64,000 bases of DNA from Levilactobacillus enshiensis (GTDB lineage Bacteria; Bacillota; Bacilli; Lactobacillales; Lactobacillaceae). The stretch is from contig NZ_SULH01000004.1 of NCBI RefSeq assembly GCF_007115095.1, forward strand, positions 124,001 to 188,000, read 5' to 3'. This document shows, piece after piece, positions 17,841 through 27,031 of this stretch; positions within the stretch are counted from its first letter, which is position 1; every line of letters starts with the position of its first letter. The notes under the pieces were generated by a model. That model ran no database searches. It saw nothing but the letters and a program-made list of their open reading frames with translations, and had not been told where the DNA came from. The position numbers and the translations under genes are program-made.

Positions 17841-19167
17841 GGTCAATCGAGCCCAACGGCGACGCTTGTTTCTCAGCAGTTTTATTGGGTTCACCATTAT
17901 CTTTATTCTGCTAGGAATCATCGTGTTCGTGCTGTTTAGACGGGCGATGTTGACGAGTACGGACCAAGCATTACGGGTGGAACGTTCGGCACGGTTGGCG
18001 GGACCACCTAAGCCAAGTACGAATAAACTGCAGCCATTCACTCAGCACAACCAGCAGGCGATGCAAGCACAAAAGCAGACGATTCATCCGTTTATTACGA
18101 CCACGTTGATTTTCAATGATAGCGGGAAAATTATGAATAAGTCGCAATTGGGGTCCCGCTATGATACGTTACGCGGAATTACCTTGAATCGGTCGCAGGT
18201 GGGCCAGTTACACACCATCGTGGTGGGTGGCAAGTACAATTTCCGAACGTTACTGGTGAAGGTGCCCCAGAGTAATACGGACAAGTCAGTTGCCGGTCGG
18301 TACCTGTTGATTATGGAAAATATCGATCCACAAAAGGCTGCCATGAGTAACTTCGTGCGGGTCATGCTGATTACGATGGGAGTTTTCTGGCTCCTGTCGA
18401 TCATCATGAGTATTTGGATGTCGCGGATGACCATGCGCCCGATTCTACGGTCGTGGGGCCGTCAGACCGAGTTCGTGGGGAATGCGGCACATGAGTTGCG
18501 GACACCACTGACGATCATTCAAAATAAGCTGGAAATTCTCCTCACAAAGCCAAACGATAAAATTATTGATCAGGCGGAGAATATTGCGATTGCGAATAGC
18601 GAAAGCCAGCGATTACAGAAGTTGACGCAGGATCTGCTGGCACTCGCCCGGTCAGACTCCAATACGCTGCAGACGAACTTTGAGGTGACCCACGTGGCCC
18701 CATTTTTGACGCGGACCGTGGAGCCGTATATCGAAATTGCCGCGAGTCAGGGGAAGACGCTGGTCTTGGCCCCGGTAACTGACTTTAAGGCAACGCTGGA
18801 TCAAAATCTGATTCACCAGCTCATGAACATTTTGATCGACAATGCGCTGAAGTACTCGCCACGCGACAGGACCATAACGATTTCGGCCAAACCAGTCGGC
18901 CGAAAATGGCAACTGATTGTGGCCGACCAGGGAATTGGCATTAAGAATGCCGACCGGCAACGAATCTTTGACCGCTTCTATCGCGTTGACACGTCTCGTA
19001 GTCGTCAGAGCGGCGGTAACGGGCTAGGACTGTCCATTGCCCACTGGATCGTCAATCTCCATCACGGGACGATTATGGTCAAGGAAAATCACCCTCAAGG
19101 GAGCCAATTTGTGACAACCCTGCCGCTGAATCCGGATGCCGGGATTACAACGCGGCATGGTAAATGA
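17830..19167 (+). CDS. sensor histidine kinase
   Basis: A 445-residue membrane histidine kinase, partner of the regulator at 17148. Two membrane segments (about residues 14-37 and 177-197) enclose an extracellular sensor of about 140 residues. A short HAMP-like linker follows, then the H box with His221 (NAAHELRTPLT), the N box LMNILIDNALKYSP, the G1 box DQGIGI and the G2 box GGNGLGLSIAH. All catalytic elements are intact. ATG at 17830 overlaps the regulator's stop, and GGAGG lies nine bases upstream. The architecture is that of CiaH/YclK-type kinases, but the signal cannot be inferred. A terminator-like hairpin follows at about 19222-19268. Confidence 0.88.
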   Translation: MSNKVNRAQRRRLFLSSFIGFTIIFILLGIIVFVLFRRAMLTSTDQALRVERSARLAGPPKPSTNKLQPFTQHNQQAMQAQKQTIHPFITTTLIFNDSGKIMNKSQLGSRYDTLRGITLNRSQVGQLHTIVVGGKYNFRTLLVKVPQSNTDKSVAGRYLLIMENIDPQKAAMSNFVRVMLITMGVFWLLSIIMSIWMSRMTMRPILRSWGRQTEFVGNAAHELRTPLTIIQNKLEILLTKPNDKIIDQAENIAIANSESQRLQKLTQDLLALARSDSNTLQTNFEVTHVAPFLTRTVEPYIEIAASQGKTLVLAPVTDFKATLDQNLIHQLMNILIDNALKYSPRDRTITISAKPVGRKWQLIVADQGIGIKNADRQRIFDRFYRVDTSRSRQSGGNGLGLSIAHWIVNLHHGTIMVKENHPQGSQFVTTLPLNPDAGITTRHGK

Positions 19168-19199
19168 CGTCAATGAGATTAACGCGTGGCTCAGCTGAG

Positions 19200-19385
19200 A
19201 TGGCTGACCACCAAAAAACCAGGCGTTGCGCTTGTCCACTGCGGATAAGCGCAACGCTTTTTGCGGCTGGCTTACAGCACGGCTGACTTGGGAAACACGG
19301 GGGCTTCGTGACTTCAAAACGAGCGAGAAGGCAGGTCTTCTTCCAGGTTGAAGCGGGCAACCGGCATGCGCCCCGAACAAGCTGC
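19200..19385 (+). repeat. divergent B-type element including a terminator-like hairpin
   Basis: GCGTTGCGCTT and AAGCGCAACGC form a strong stem with TTTTTG after it, probably terminating the kinase operon. The next 110 bases follow module B of the repeat family: GGCTGACTTGGGAAACACG, CTTCGTGACTTCAAAACGAGCGAGAAG, then CTTCCAGGTTGAAGCG. In the better copies the equivalent first stem is GTGGTGT/ACACCAC. The rest of the gap to 19649 shows nothing I recognise. Confidence 0.55.
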
Positions 19386-19648
19386 AATCTATTTAAGCGA
19401 TTAGAACTTCGCAGGCCACGCAAAGAAGCTTACCGAACAAAACGGGGGTCAATCGTTCGGCCCATATGGGAAAGAGTTTCAATGGGGACGCTTATATGGT
19501 AAGATTTAAGGCATTAAGAGTACGGTGGGCTTAAGCACAATGGCCCGAGTTTCAGCCGTTTGTCGGGCCAGATGGTAACGGGGATGAGGGGTTATCTCGT
19601 GGTCGACGTCCGGAACTGTCTAAGCGTATAAGGAGCTTCGAAATTAAA

Positions 19649-20614
19649 ATGTTAACTATTCGTGATATTGCTGCCAAGGCGGGGGTGTCGGTCTCGACTG
19701 CCTCGCGGGCACTTAATAATAATCCGCGCATCAGTCAGGCGACTCGTGAGCGCATTCAGGCATTGGCTGCCGCTGAGGGGTATTTGCCCAACTATAATGC
19801 TAAAAATTTAACGTCTGGTGAAGCTAACGCGGTGGGCGTCGTTTTCCCGACCGCTGAACATAGTTCGCCTGAAAATCCGTTTTACATTGATCTGCTTCGG
19901 GGCATCAATTCAGAATTAGTGGCGCGGCATTATGTGCTATCCGTGGCGATCAGCAAAACGGCCGCGGGGCTGTTAAAAAACGTCAAGTCGATGGTCGCCC
20001 AAGGAAAAATCAAGCGCTTTGTGCTCTTTTATGCGCACAAGGACGATCCCATCGCCAGCTTTCTGCGGCAAAATCAGTTGCGGTTTGTCACAATCGGTCA
20101 ACCCGTAGACAATGCCAACGATTATTACGTCGATAATGATAATTTGCAGGCTGGTATCGGGGGTGCTAATTTCCTCTTGAATCAGTTGGGAGTAACCCAT
20201 CCCGTTTTCGTCGAGTCGACACATGACTGGGCCTATGAAGAGCAACGCCGCGCCGGTTACGAACGGGTGGCTGCTAGTTTTAACGTCGAGCCGTTGACCT
20301 GTAAATTGGGGCCGCTTGACCGTGTCAGTCGGTTCATCAAACAGCATCCGGAAATCGACGGCATCATGGCGACTGATGATTTCAACGCGATTGAATTTTA
20401 TCGGTTGGTTCGTGAACAGTTTGGGGTACGCCATTTTCCCATTGTCAGCTTTAACCAGTCGTTGCCAGCTGGTTTAACGGATGCCGATTTGCACTCGGTC
20501 AATTTGTTCCCGGAAAAGATGGGGTCGGCAACCGTGGCGTTGCTGTTTAGCGACCGCGAACCATTGGAAACGGCAACCCCTGGTCAGATTAAAATTCCAT
20601 ACGAAATTAAATAA
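19649..20614 (+). CDS. LacI family regulator of the maltose locus
   Basis: A 321-residue LacI/GalR repressor. The helix-turn-helix IRDIAAKAGVSVSTASRALNNNP occupies residues 3-26, with the hinge helix near NYNAKNLTSG. A periplasmic-binding-protein-like effector domain follows. It reads in the same direction as the maltose transporter and phosphorylase genes 200 bases downstream, whose promoter carries a LacI-type operator (20712-20728), so it is probably the local maltose regulator (MalR type). The start ATG follows AAGGAGC. Effector identity is inferred from context only. Confidence 0.87.
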   Translation: MLTIRDIAAKAGVSVSTASRALNNNPRISQATRERIQALAAAEGYLPNYNAKNLTSGEANAVGVVFPTAEHSSPENPFYIDLLRGINSELVARHYVLSVAISKTAAGLLKNVKSMVAQGKIKRFVLFYAHKDDPIASFLRQNQLRFVTIGQPVDNANDYYVDNDNLQAGIGGANFLLNQLGVTHPVFVESTHDWAYEEQRRAGYERVAASFNVEPLTCKLGPLDRVSRFIKQHPEIDGIMATDDFNAIEFYRLVREQFGVRHFPIVSFNQSLPAGLTDADLHSVNLFPEKMGSATVALLFSDREPLETATPGQIKIPYEIK

Positions 20615-20711
20615 ATTTTTGAGGTCGGTTCGATTGGCGGTGAAGTCAACGGGCGGGCCTTTTTTAATTGTCACGGTTTGTAAGCAGTAGACCAATTTTT
20701 GAAAAAAAGAT

Positions 20712-20752
20712 TTGCGCAAACGGTTGCATTAAAATGAAAGCGGTGCCATAAT
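20712..20752 (+). promoter_or_regulatory. maltose transporter promoter with LacI-type operator and cre
   Basis: TTGCAT (20724-20729), 17 bases, CATAAT (20747-20752) form a promoter. TTGCGCAAACGGTTGCA (20712-20728), a near-palindromic LacI-type operator, covers the -35 box. TGAAAGCGGTGCCA (20735-20748), matching cre at 13 of 14 positions, lies in the spacer. Local induction and catabolite repression are both expected. Confidence 0.65.
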
Positions 20753-20821
20753 AACACATGTACTTAAGTGATTTGCCATTATAGGTTAAAAGATATTGAA
20801 CAGGTTTGAGGAGGTAGTCGT

Positions 20822-22195
20822 ATGTCAGAAAACGCAGCTACAGCAACCACGACATCAGCTGAAAAGCATAAAAGTGGTCTGCCAACACTGTCTGCTAGCA
20901 CGATTTGGATGATCAACTTTGGTTACTTGGGAGTCCAAACCGCCTTTACATTACAGAGTTCCCAAATGAGTCGGATTTTCCAGACCATTGGGGCTGACCC
21001 GAACAGTTTAGGGTGGTTCTTCATTTTGCCACCACTGGCTGGGTTGATCGTCCAACCCATCGTCGGGTATTATTCCGACCGGACTTGGGCACCAAAATTT
21101 GGTGGTCGCCGGTTGCCTTACTTGTTACTGGGAACCATTGTTGCGGTCATCGTCATGTGTCTGTTACCAAACTCAGGAAGTATGGGCTTTGGTTACGCCT
21201 CATTAGCCGCACTGCTCTTTGGGGCCATCACCGTGGCCTTCCTGGACTTGTCTTCTAACGTTGCGATGCAGCCGTTCAAGATGATGGTCGGGGACATGGT
21301 CAACGATGACCAGAAGAGTTACGCTTACGGGATTCAAAGTTTCTTATCCAACACGGGTGCCGTTTTAGCCGCCATCCTACCATTCTTATTCGCCGCTATT
21401 GGGATTGCCAACACGGCCAGCAAGGGTGTTGTTCCAGCCACGGTTAAGGTGGCCTTCTACGTTGGAGCCGTTCTCTTAGTCATTACGAGTCTGTTCACCA
21501 TCTTCCGGGTCAAGGAATATGATCCAGATACGTATGCGAAATATCATGGGATTACCAAGGAAGATAACGCTGAAGGTGGAAACTGGTGGACGTTACTGAA
21601 GTCCGCACCAAAGGTTTTCTGGACCGTTACCTTAGTTCAATTCTTCTGCTGGGTCGCTTTCCAATACCTGTGGACTTACTCAGCCGGTGCCATTGCTTCT
21701 AACGTTTGGCACACCACGAACGCCGCTTCTGCTGGTTACCAGGCTGCTGGGAACTGGTATGGGGTCTTGGCCGCCGTACAATCAATTGCTGCCGTTGCTT
21801 GGTCTTACTTGTTAGCTAAGTTGCCTAACAAGTTCCACAAGTTGGGTTACGCGGGTAGCTTAGGTTTAGGTGCACTCGGATTCATCTCCGTCTTCTTCCT
21901 ACACAACCAATACGCCTTGATCGTTTCCTTCATCTTGGTCGGCATTGCTTGGGCAGCGATGAACACTTACCCATTGACGATGGTCACCAATGCCTTATCT
22001 GGTGCCCACATGGGGACTTACTTGGGTCTGTTTAACGGCTCAATCTGCTTGCCACAAATCGTGGCTTCCTTAGCCAGCTTCGCACTGTTCCCATTACTGG
22101 GTGGTGCACAAGCGAACATGTTCTTATTAGGTGGGATCATCATGGCCATTGGTGCCTTGTCCGTCTTCACCATTAAGGAAACGTTCCGCGCTTAG
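20822..22195 (+). CDS. MFS maltose/oligosaccharide transporter
   Basis: A 457-residue major facilitator with twelve membrane segments, of the type related to sucrose/maltose carriers (SLC45-like, sugar:H+ symport). Near the N terminus it shows FGYLGVQTAFTLQSSQMSRIFQ and PPLAGLIVQPIVGYYSDR, hallmarks of this subgroup. It is followed by the maltose phosphorylase gene and preceded by a LacI regulator, so uptake of unphosphorylated maltose is the likely role; that matches intracellular phosphorolysis, which needs free maltose. GAGGAGG precedes the ATG. The 3' half uses the optimal lactobacillus codons of a highly expressed gene. Confidence 0.85.
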   Translation: MSENAATATTTSAEKHKSGLPTLSASTIWMINFGYLGVQTAFTLQSSQMSRIFQTIGADPNSLGWFFILPPLAGLIVQPIVGYYSDRTWAPKFGGRRLPYLLLGTIVAVIVMCLLPNSGSMGFGYASLAALLFGAITVAFLDLSSNVAMQPFKMMVGDMVNDDQKSYAYGIQSFLSNTGAVLAAILPFLFAAIGIANTASKGVVPATVKVAFYVGAVLLVITSLFTIFRVKEYDPDTYAKYHGITKEDNAEGGNWWTLLKSAPKVFWTVTLVQFFCWVAFQYLWTYSAGAIASNVWHTTNAASAGYQAAGNWYGVLAAVQSIAAVAWSYLLAKLPNKFHKLGYAGSLGLGALGFISVFFLHNQYALIVSFILVGIAWAAMNTYPLTMVTNALSGAHMGTYLGLFNGSICLPQIVASLASFALFPLLGGAQANMFLLGGIIMAIGALSVFTIKETFRA

Positions 22196-22441
22196 CATGA
22201 ATTAAAAAAATCACAGACGTTAACATTAACTGGTACGCGATGTATGGGTCGATGTTAGCGTTTGGTCGTCACAAGCTCATTTCTAATGGGGATTGAACGC
22301 TTATTTAAACCCGTGATGAGCTTGCCGTCCGCGATTAAAAGACGCGAATTTACTTGAGTCAGTTAAAATTTACAATTCAGATTGGCCGGCATCATCGGTC
22401 ACGATTGATAGTTAAAACGTAGGAAAAGGAGAATGTATAGC

Positions 22442-24697
22442 ATGAAACGAATTTTTGAAGTGCAACCGTGGAACGTTATTACCCACACGTTTGACCCCAA
22501 GGATAAGCGCCTCCAGGAATCCATGACCAGCCTTGGTAATGAATACATGGGGATGCGGGGTGACTTTGAAGAAGGTTACAGTGGCGATTCCCTGCAAGGA
22601 ATTTACTTAGGTGGCGTCTGGTATCCAGACAAGACTCGGGTCGGCTGGTGGAAGAACGGTTATCCAAAGTACTTTGGGAAAGTGGTCAACGCCGTCAATT
22701 TCATCAAATTACCGATTGAAGTCAACGGTGAACCAATCGACCTTGCCAAGGACCAGATCAGTGATTTCACCCTGGACCTTGACATGAAGACGGCCGTGTT
22801 GACCCGATCATTTACGCTGGAACGTGGGGCGACCCGGGTGGCCTTCAAATTCGAACGGTTCTTGAGTGTTAGTCAACAACAACTCTCCGTTCAACGAGTC
22901 AGTGTCAAGAACCTCAGTGACACCAACGTTGACATTACCATCAAGCCAAGTATCGATGCCGATGTTAAGAACGAAGAAGCCAACTATGACGAACGCTTCT
23001 GGGATGTCTTGGCGACCGACCAACAAGCCGACAGAGGAAGTATTGTTGCCAAGACCACGCCGAACCCATTCGGCACGCCTCAATTTACGTCTGGCATGGA
23101 AATGCGGATGGTTACAGCGCTTACCAACGTGACCATAACGCAACCTAATGACAAGGAAGTTGTTACGGCCTATACCGGCAACTTAGCCCCTCAAGCCGAA
23201 ACGCAGTTAGAAAAGCGGGTCATCGTTGTGACTTCTCGTGACTACGATACGCAGGACAAGCTCACGGCGGCCATGCACGACCTTAGCGATCAGGTCGCTC
23301 AGGAAAGTTACGATGATCTTCTCCAAGCCCACACTGATGTCTGGGCTGCCCGTTGGGAAAAGTCCGACGTTATTATCAAAGGCGACGACGAATCACAACA
23401 GGGGATTCGGTTTAACCTGTTCCAACTCTTCTCCACTTATTATGGGAAAGATTCGCGTTTGAATATCGGACCAAAAGGGTTCACCGGCGAAAAGTATGGT
23501 GGTGCGACCTACTGGGATACTGAAGCCTTCGCCGTTCCAGTTTACCTGGGAATCACGAATCCAGAAGTTACCCGCAACTTGTTGATGTACCGTTATAAGC
23601 AACTTGACGGGGCTTACATCAATGCCAAGGAACAAGGCTTAAAAGGGGCATTGTTCCCAATGGTCACATTTGACGGGATCGAATGCCACAACGAATGGGA
23701 AATTACCTTTGAAGAAATTCACCGGAATGGGGACATTGCGTTCGCCATTTATAACTACACGCGTTACACTGGTGATACTAGCTATGTCTTGCATGAAGGG
23801 GCTAAAGTTCTGAGCGAAATGTCTCGCTTCTGGGCCGACCGCGTTCACTTCAGCAAGCGGAACCAACAGTACATGATTCATGGGGTCACGGGTGCTGACG
23901 AATACGAAAACAACGTGGACAACAACTGGGACACGAACATGTTGGCACAATGGACGTTGAAGTATACGCTGGAGATCTTGGGCCAAGTCGATAAGGAAAC
24001 GGCGAAGAAGCTTAACGTTTCCGCGGAAGAAAAGGCCAAGTGGCAAGATATTGTTGACCGGATGTACCTGCCGTATGACAAAGACCTGAATATCTTTGTC
24101 CAACACGATGGCTTCCTCGACAAGGACATCGAACCAGCGAGTGCCATTCCTGCTGACCAGCGGCCAATCAATCAACACTGGTCATGGGATAAGATCTTGC
24201 GGTCACCTTACATCAAGCAAGGGGATGTGCTCCAAGGTATCTGGGACTTCATCGATGATTACACGCAGGCGCAAAAGAAGGCTAACTTTGACTTCTACGA
24301 ACCACTGACGGTTCACGAGTCCAGTCTGTCACCAGCGATTCACTCGGTCTTGGCTTCTGACCTGGGTTACGAAGACAAAGCCGTGGAACTCTACTCACGG
24401 ACGGCTCGGTTGGACCTGGACAACTACAACAATGACACGACGGATGGCCTGCACATCACAGCCATGACCGGTGGCTGGATTGCCGTTGTTCAAGGATTCG
24501 CTGGCATGCGGGTTCGCAATGGTAAACTACACTTTGATCCATTCCTACCGAAGACTTGGACGAGTTACACGTTCCGTCAGGTCTTCCATGGTCGCTTGAT
24601 TGAAGTCAGCGTTCATGCTGATGGTCCACACTTCAAGCTGATCAGCGGGGATCCCCTGACCATCGACGTTGCCGGTGCGGATGTTAATTTGAAGTAA
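22442..24697 (+). CDS. mapA: maltose phosphorylase, GH65
   Basis: A 751-residue glycoside hydrolase family 65 phosphorylase converting maltose and phosphate to glucose and beta-glucose 1-phosphate in the cytoplasm. It is almost collinear with the structurally characterised L. brevis enzyme as I remember it. The general acid is the Glu of TGADEYENN (about residue 487). The N-terminal beta-sandwich, (alpha/alpha)6 barrel and C-terminal sheet are all complete. I place the start at ATG 22442, eleven bases after AAAAGGAG; an in-frame ATG at 22433 lies too close to the binding site. No beta-phosphoglucomutase gene lies next door. The stop codon TAA (24695-24697) coincides with the terminal repeat of the following element. 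Confidence 0.95.
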   Translation: MKRIFEVQPWNVITHTFDPKDKRLQESMTSLGNEYMGMRGDFEEGYSGDSLQGIYLGGVWYPDKTRVGWWKNGYPKYFGKVVNAVNFIKLPIEVNGEPIDLAKDQISDFTLDLDMKTAVLTRSFTLERGATRVAFKFERFLSVSQQQLSVQRVSVKNLSDTNVDITIKPSIDADVKNEEANYDERFWDVLATDQQADRGSIVAKTTPNPFGTPQFTSGMEMRMVTALTNVTITQPNDKEVVTAYTGNLAPQAETQLEKRVIVVTSRDYDTQDKLTAAMHDLSDQVAQESYDDLLQAHTDVWAARWEKSDVIIKGDDESQQGIRFNLFQLFSTYYGKDSRLNIGPKGFTGEKYGGATYWDTEAFAVPVYLGITNPEVTRNLLMYRYKQLDGAYINAKEQGLKGALFPMVTFDGIECHNEWEITFEEIHRNGDIAFAIYNYTRYTGDTSYVLHEGAKVLSEMSRFWADRVHFSKRNQQYMIHGVTGADEYENNVDNNWDTNMLAQWTLKYTLEILGQVDKETAKKLNVSAEEKAKWQDIVDRMYLPYDKDLNIFVQHDGFLDKDIEPASAIPADQRPINQHWSWDKILRSPYIKQGDVLQGIWDFIDDYTQAQKKANFDFYEPLTVHESSLSPAIHSVLASDLGYEDKAVELYSRTARLDLDNYNNDTTDGLHITAMTGGWIAVVQGFAGMRVRNGKLHFDPFLPKTWTSYTFRQVFHGRLIEVSVHADGPHFKLISGDPLTIDVAGADVNLK

Positions 24698-25000
24698 AGG
24701 TTGAAAGATGAAATTCAGGTTTCAACCCAGTATTGGTAAGTAGTCGTACCCTTAAATTAGTTTAAATCTGGCGCACTACGGCTGTCAGGAATTCCGCCTG
24801 CTGTGGGGACGCTTCAGACTGGAAGAACACCAGTCTTCTCGCTCGATTTGAAGCCACAAAGAACATGTGTCTCCAAAGTCGCCCGTGATGTAAGTTGGCT
24901 TCAAAAACGCCAACTAACATCACCTTCACGGCCAGCTCCATCCCTGACTTCCTCCGGCGCTGACTGTGTTTTATCAGGCAAACAGCTGTAGAACACGGTT
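24694..25000 (-). repeat. B-type element abutting the maltose phosphorylase stop codon
   Basis: On the plus strand it begins TAAAGGTTGAAAGATGAAATTC at 24695, identical in form to the right terminus of the copies at 7250 and 51787. It then carries module B in reverse: CAGACTGG/CCAGTCT hairpin arms, TTTGAAGCCAC...GTGTCTCCAAAG, and the stem GTGATGT (24885-24891) with ACATCAC (24917-24923). Module A is absent. The terminal repeat supplies the phosphorylase stop codon. Between 25000 and 25180 I see nothing else. Confidence 0.75.
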
Positions 25001-25181
25001 ACTTAGCGTTTAGGGGTCAAGTGATAGCGACGGTTAAAAAGTTAGTCCAGTATTGCGTGAGTACACTACGTAAGCCAATGCCAATCACTGCGTTACCTAA
25101 TTTTTGCTGGTGATAATAGAACTGGCGATAATTTAAACCTTGAATCGGTCAGGGCTGACAACGATTTGAGTCACAGCTTAG

Positions 25182-25234
25182 AAGCAAAAGAAACGTCTCA
25201 TCAACGATTAGGTTGGTGAGGCGTTTCTTTTGTG
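25182..25234. terminator. bidirectional terminator
   Basis: AAAAGAAACGTCTCA pairs with TGAGGCGTTTCTTTT, with A residues before and T residues after. Confidence 0.75.
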
Positions 25235-25244
25235 TACAAGTCGA

Positions 25245-25450
25245 TTGTGATAACTTCTGACTCAATTTGGCTAAACGACCGCCTTACCGTTCGATAAATT
25301 TGGACTGAACGCGGTGGGGAGACCGGCCAAAGCCTGAGGGGCGGTCTTTGACCTCGCTTTGAACCCGAAGGCCACGGTCTCAAAGACGCCATTTTTCAAG
25401 GAGAACACTTGAAAAATCCCACGACTGGGTCCAGATTTGACGCACTCACG
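25245..25450 (-). repeat. distant B-like element
   Basis: Read on the minus strand, a TTTTTCAAG/CTTGAAAAA hairpin precedes GGCGTCTTTGAGACCGTGG, CTTCGGGTTCAAAGCGAG and GTCAAAGAC. The order and motifs mirror module B (hairpin, GGCGACTTTGAAGACACG, CTTCGTGGCTTCAAAGCGAG), but identity is low. It may be an older family member. Confidence 0.4.
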
Positions 25451-25503
25451 GTTGCGTGAACATTTAACAATTAAGGTGGTGAAATATCGGTATCTTAGCC
25501 TTG

Positions 25504-25938
25504 TTAGAAGTCTTTAGGGAGGTTCTCTTGTTGCTGTTGCTTAGCTTTGACGAGAGGCGCGTCTTCGTGCCAGAAGAGGAGCCATTCCCCACTGGTGGTC
25601 AGGCTTTCCAATTCCAATTGATTGTTGATGAGCAGTTCCTTTTCAACCCGTTGCTTGAAGGTTGAAATCATGGCCTGAAAGACTTGGAAGGTTTGGTTGA
25701 TGTCGCCACCACCCATGTCGATCATTTCAACGTGGAATTGGTCGCGAATTTCATTTTCAATGGTACGCAGTTGCCGTTCGATCTGCCGGCCCAGCTTGGG
25801 TTGGTTGTGAACGTCGAAAGCCATGGCCGGCTCGACACCGACAAATTGGGCGTTGATCTTAGGTGTTTCGATACCATACTGTGATGAGTCACCGCCAAAT
25901 AGGTCGAACTCACGGATTACCGTTAAAACTTCACTCAT
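25504..25938 (-). CDS. conserved-looking hypothetical protein
   Basis: A 144-residue soluble protein I do not recognise. It has a charged central helix (GRQIERQLRTIENEIRDQF) and a Gln/Lys-rich C terminus (KAKQQQQENLPKDF). There are no membrane segments, signal peptide or cysteines. GGGAG lies about eight bases upstream of the ATG at 25938. Codon use and amino-acid composition look like a real gene. The next gene upstream on this strand is S14, 276 bases away. No function is proposed. Confidence 0.6.
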   Translation of the reverse strand: MSEVLTVIREFDLFGGDSSQYGIETPKINAQFVGVEPAMAFDVHNQPKLGRQIERQLRTIENEIRDQFHVEMIDMGGGDINQTFQVFQAMISTFKQRVEKELLINNQLELESLTTSGEWLLFWHEDAPLVKAKQQQQENLPKDF

Positions 25939-26214
25939 ATTTGAAAACTCCCTTTAAATTGATTGAATTGGTGCAGTACTGATCGTTTAAACGACCAAGC
26001 AACCAGTCATGGACGTTATGGTATCTATTATACACGTGCCAATTATGACGGTGAAAGTGACTTTATGTAAAAAAAACCACCCACAACCGCTAATTGGTGG
26101 CGGCTGTGGGTGGGGTTGACGGGAAGCATAGTTAATTGCTGAGGGCTGCCACCAATCCGAATTCCGCGGGGTGTCCGAGGTGACTAGCGCTCAGGAGTTC
26201 ATGCATGATGTCGC

Positions 26215-26484
26215 TTACCAACTGGCCTTCTTAACACCCGGAATCTTTCCGGCATGGGCCAATTCTCGAAAGTTCAAGCGGGATAGCCCGAACTTGCGCA
26301 TGTAGGCGTGGGGCCGACCATCGAGGTGGTCACGCCGATGAATACGGGTCGGTGAAGCGTCGCGTGGGAGTAGCGCCAGTGCGGCGTAGTCGCCAGTCGC
26401 CTTAAGTTCTGCGCGGCGTTCTGCATAGCGATCAACGGTTGCAGCGATGCGCTTTGCTTTTGCAATTTTGGATTTCTTTGCCAA
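26215..26484 (-). CDS. rpsN: 30S ribosomal protein S14, zinc-independent (C-minus) form
   Basis: An 89-residue S14 protein of the small ribosomal subunit. It lacks the two CxxC pairs of the zinc-binding form and is longer, so it is the C-minus paralogue. The C-terminal [27 protein letters not shown] is diagnostic. The TTG start at 26484 follows AAGGAG by about eleven bases; no ATG is available. In many Firmicutes this form replaces the zinc protein when zinc is scarce, and a Zur-like box lies upstream at 26590-26610. The gene stands alone. Confidence 0.95.
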   Translation of the reverse strand: MAKKSKIAKAKRIAATVDRYAERRAELKATGDYAALALLPRDASPTRIHRRDHLDGRPHAYMRKFGLSRLNFRELAHAGKIPGVKKASW

Positions 26485-26589
26485 GGTAATGAAGTCTCCT
26501 TTTTCTAATATATGATGAAACGAAAACGGGTTGTGCGGCACCCAATCACGGGTAGCGCACGGTTTTTAGAGTCGCTATTCAAGCAAATT

Positions 26590-26642
26590 AAATGATAATA
26601 ATTACGTTTTAATAACTTATCATGCACACCTAAAAGTGTCAA
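26590..26642 (-). promoter_or_regulatory. Zur-like box in the S14 promoter
   Basis: The 21 bases at 26590-26610 match AAATCGTAATNATTACGATTT at 17 of 20 scored positions, with TAAT-A-ATTA at the centre. On the minus strand TTGACA (26642-26637) lies upstream and a weak -10 (TAAGTT) about 17 bases on, so a bound repressor would block the start region. The consensus is that of Bacillus Zur. Confidence 0.6.
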
Positions 26643-26977
26643 TCATCTCGACTCGGCGATTAGACGGTAAAATAGTTTAGGGGTTGGGTGATTTTTAGTG
26701 TACTTCTCAAAAATCGTATGATAGACTAATTGAAGAACTGTGTTTTTACTATTAGCTAGTTTTAATGTTTAGGTTAGATAAGGTTGACACTGTCACGGTT
26801 AACGGCCTAAACAGAGATAATTATCTGGATAACCAAAGCGAGAGTGGGACAAAGGGCGGTTAGTCAATGAGTATGAACGATGCGTCGATAGACGAATAAT
26901 CCCGGACTGGGATTGTTTGCCTATCGGGGTTAAGTGGAGTTGACTGCCTTGGGTTCCACGTTTCAGCCATAGCCATG

Positions 26978-27016
26978 CGGAGCGCAAAAAGAGTCCGGGA
27001 GTTTTGTCCCGGACTC
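26978..27016 (-). terminator. terminator of galM
   Basis: On the minus strand GAGTCCGGGAC pairs with a CCCGGACTC arm, followed by TTTTTG, 16 bases beyond the galM stop. The stretch 26645-26975 shows no gene I can support. Confidence 0.75.
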
Positions 27017-27031
27017 GCTTCACTTGTTGTC

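Noticed and set aside
24803-24991. Open reading frame inside the reverse B element
   Set aside because: Same reason: the sequence is conserved as hairpins, not as protein.
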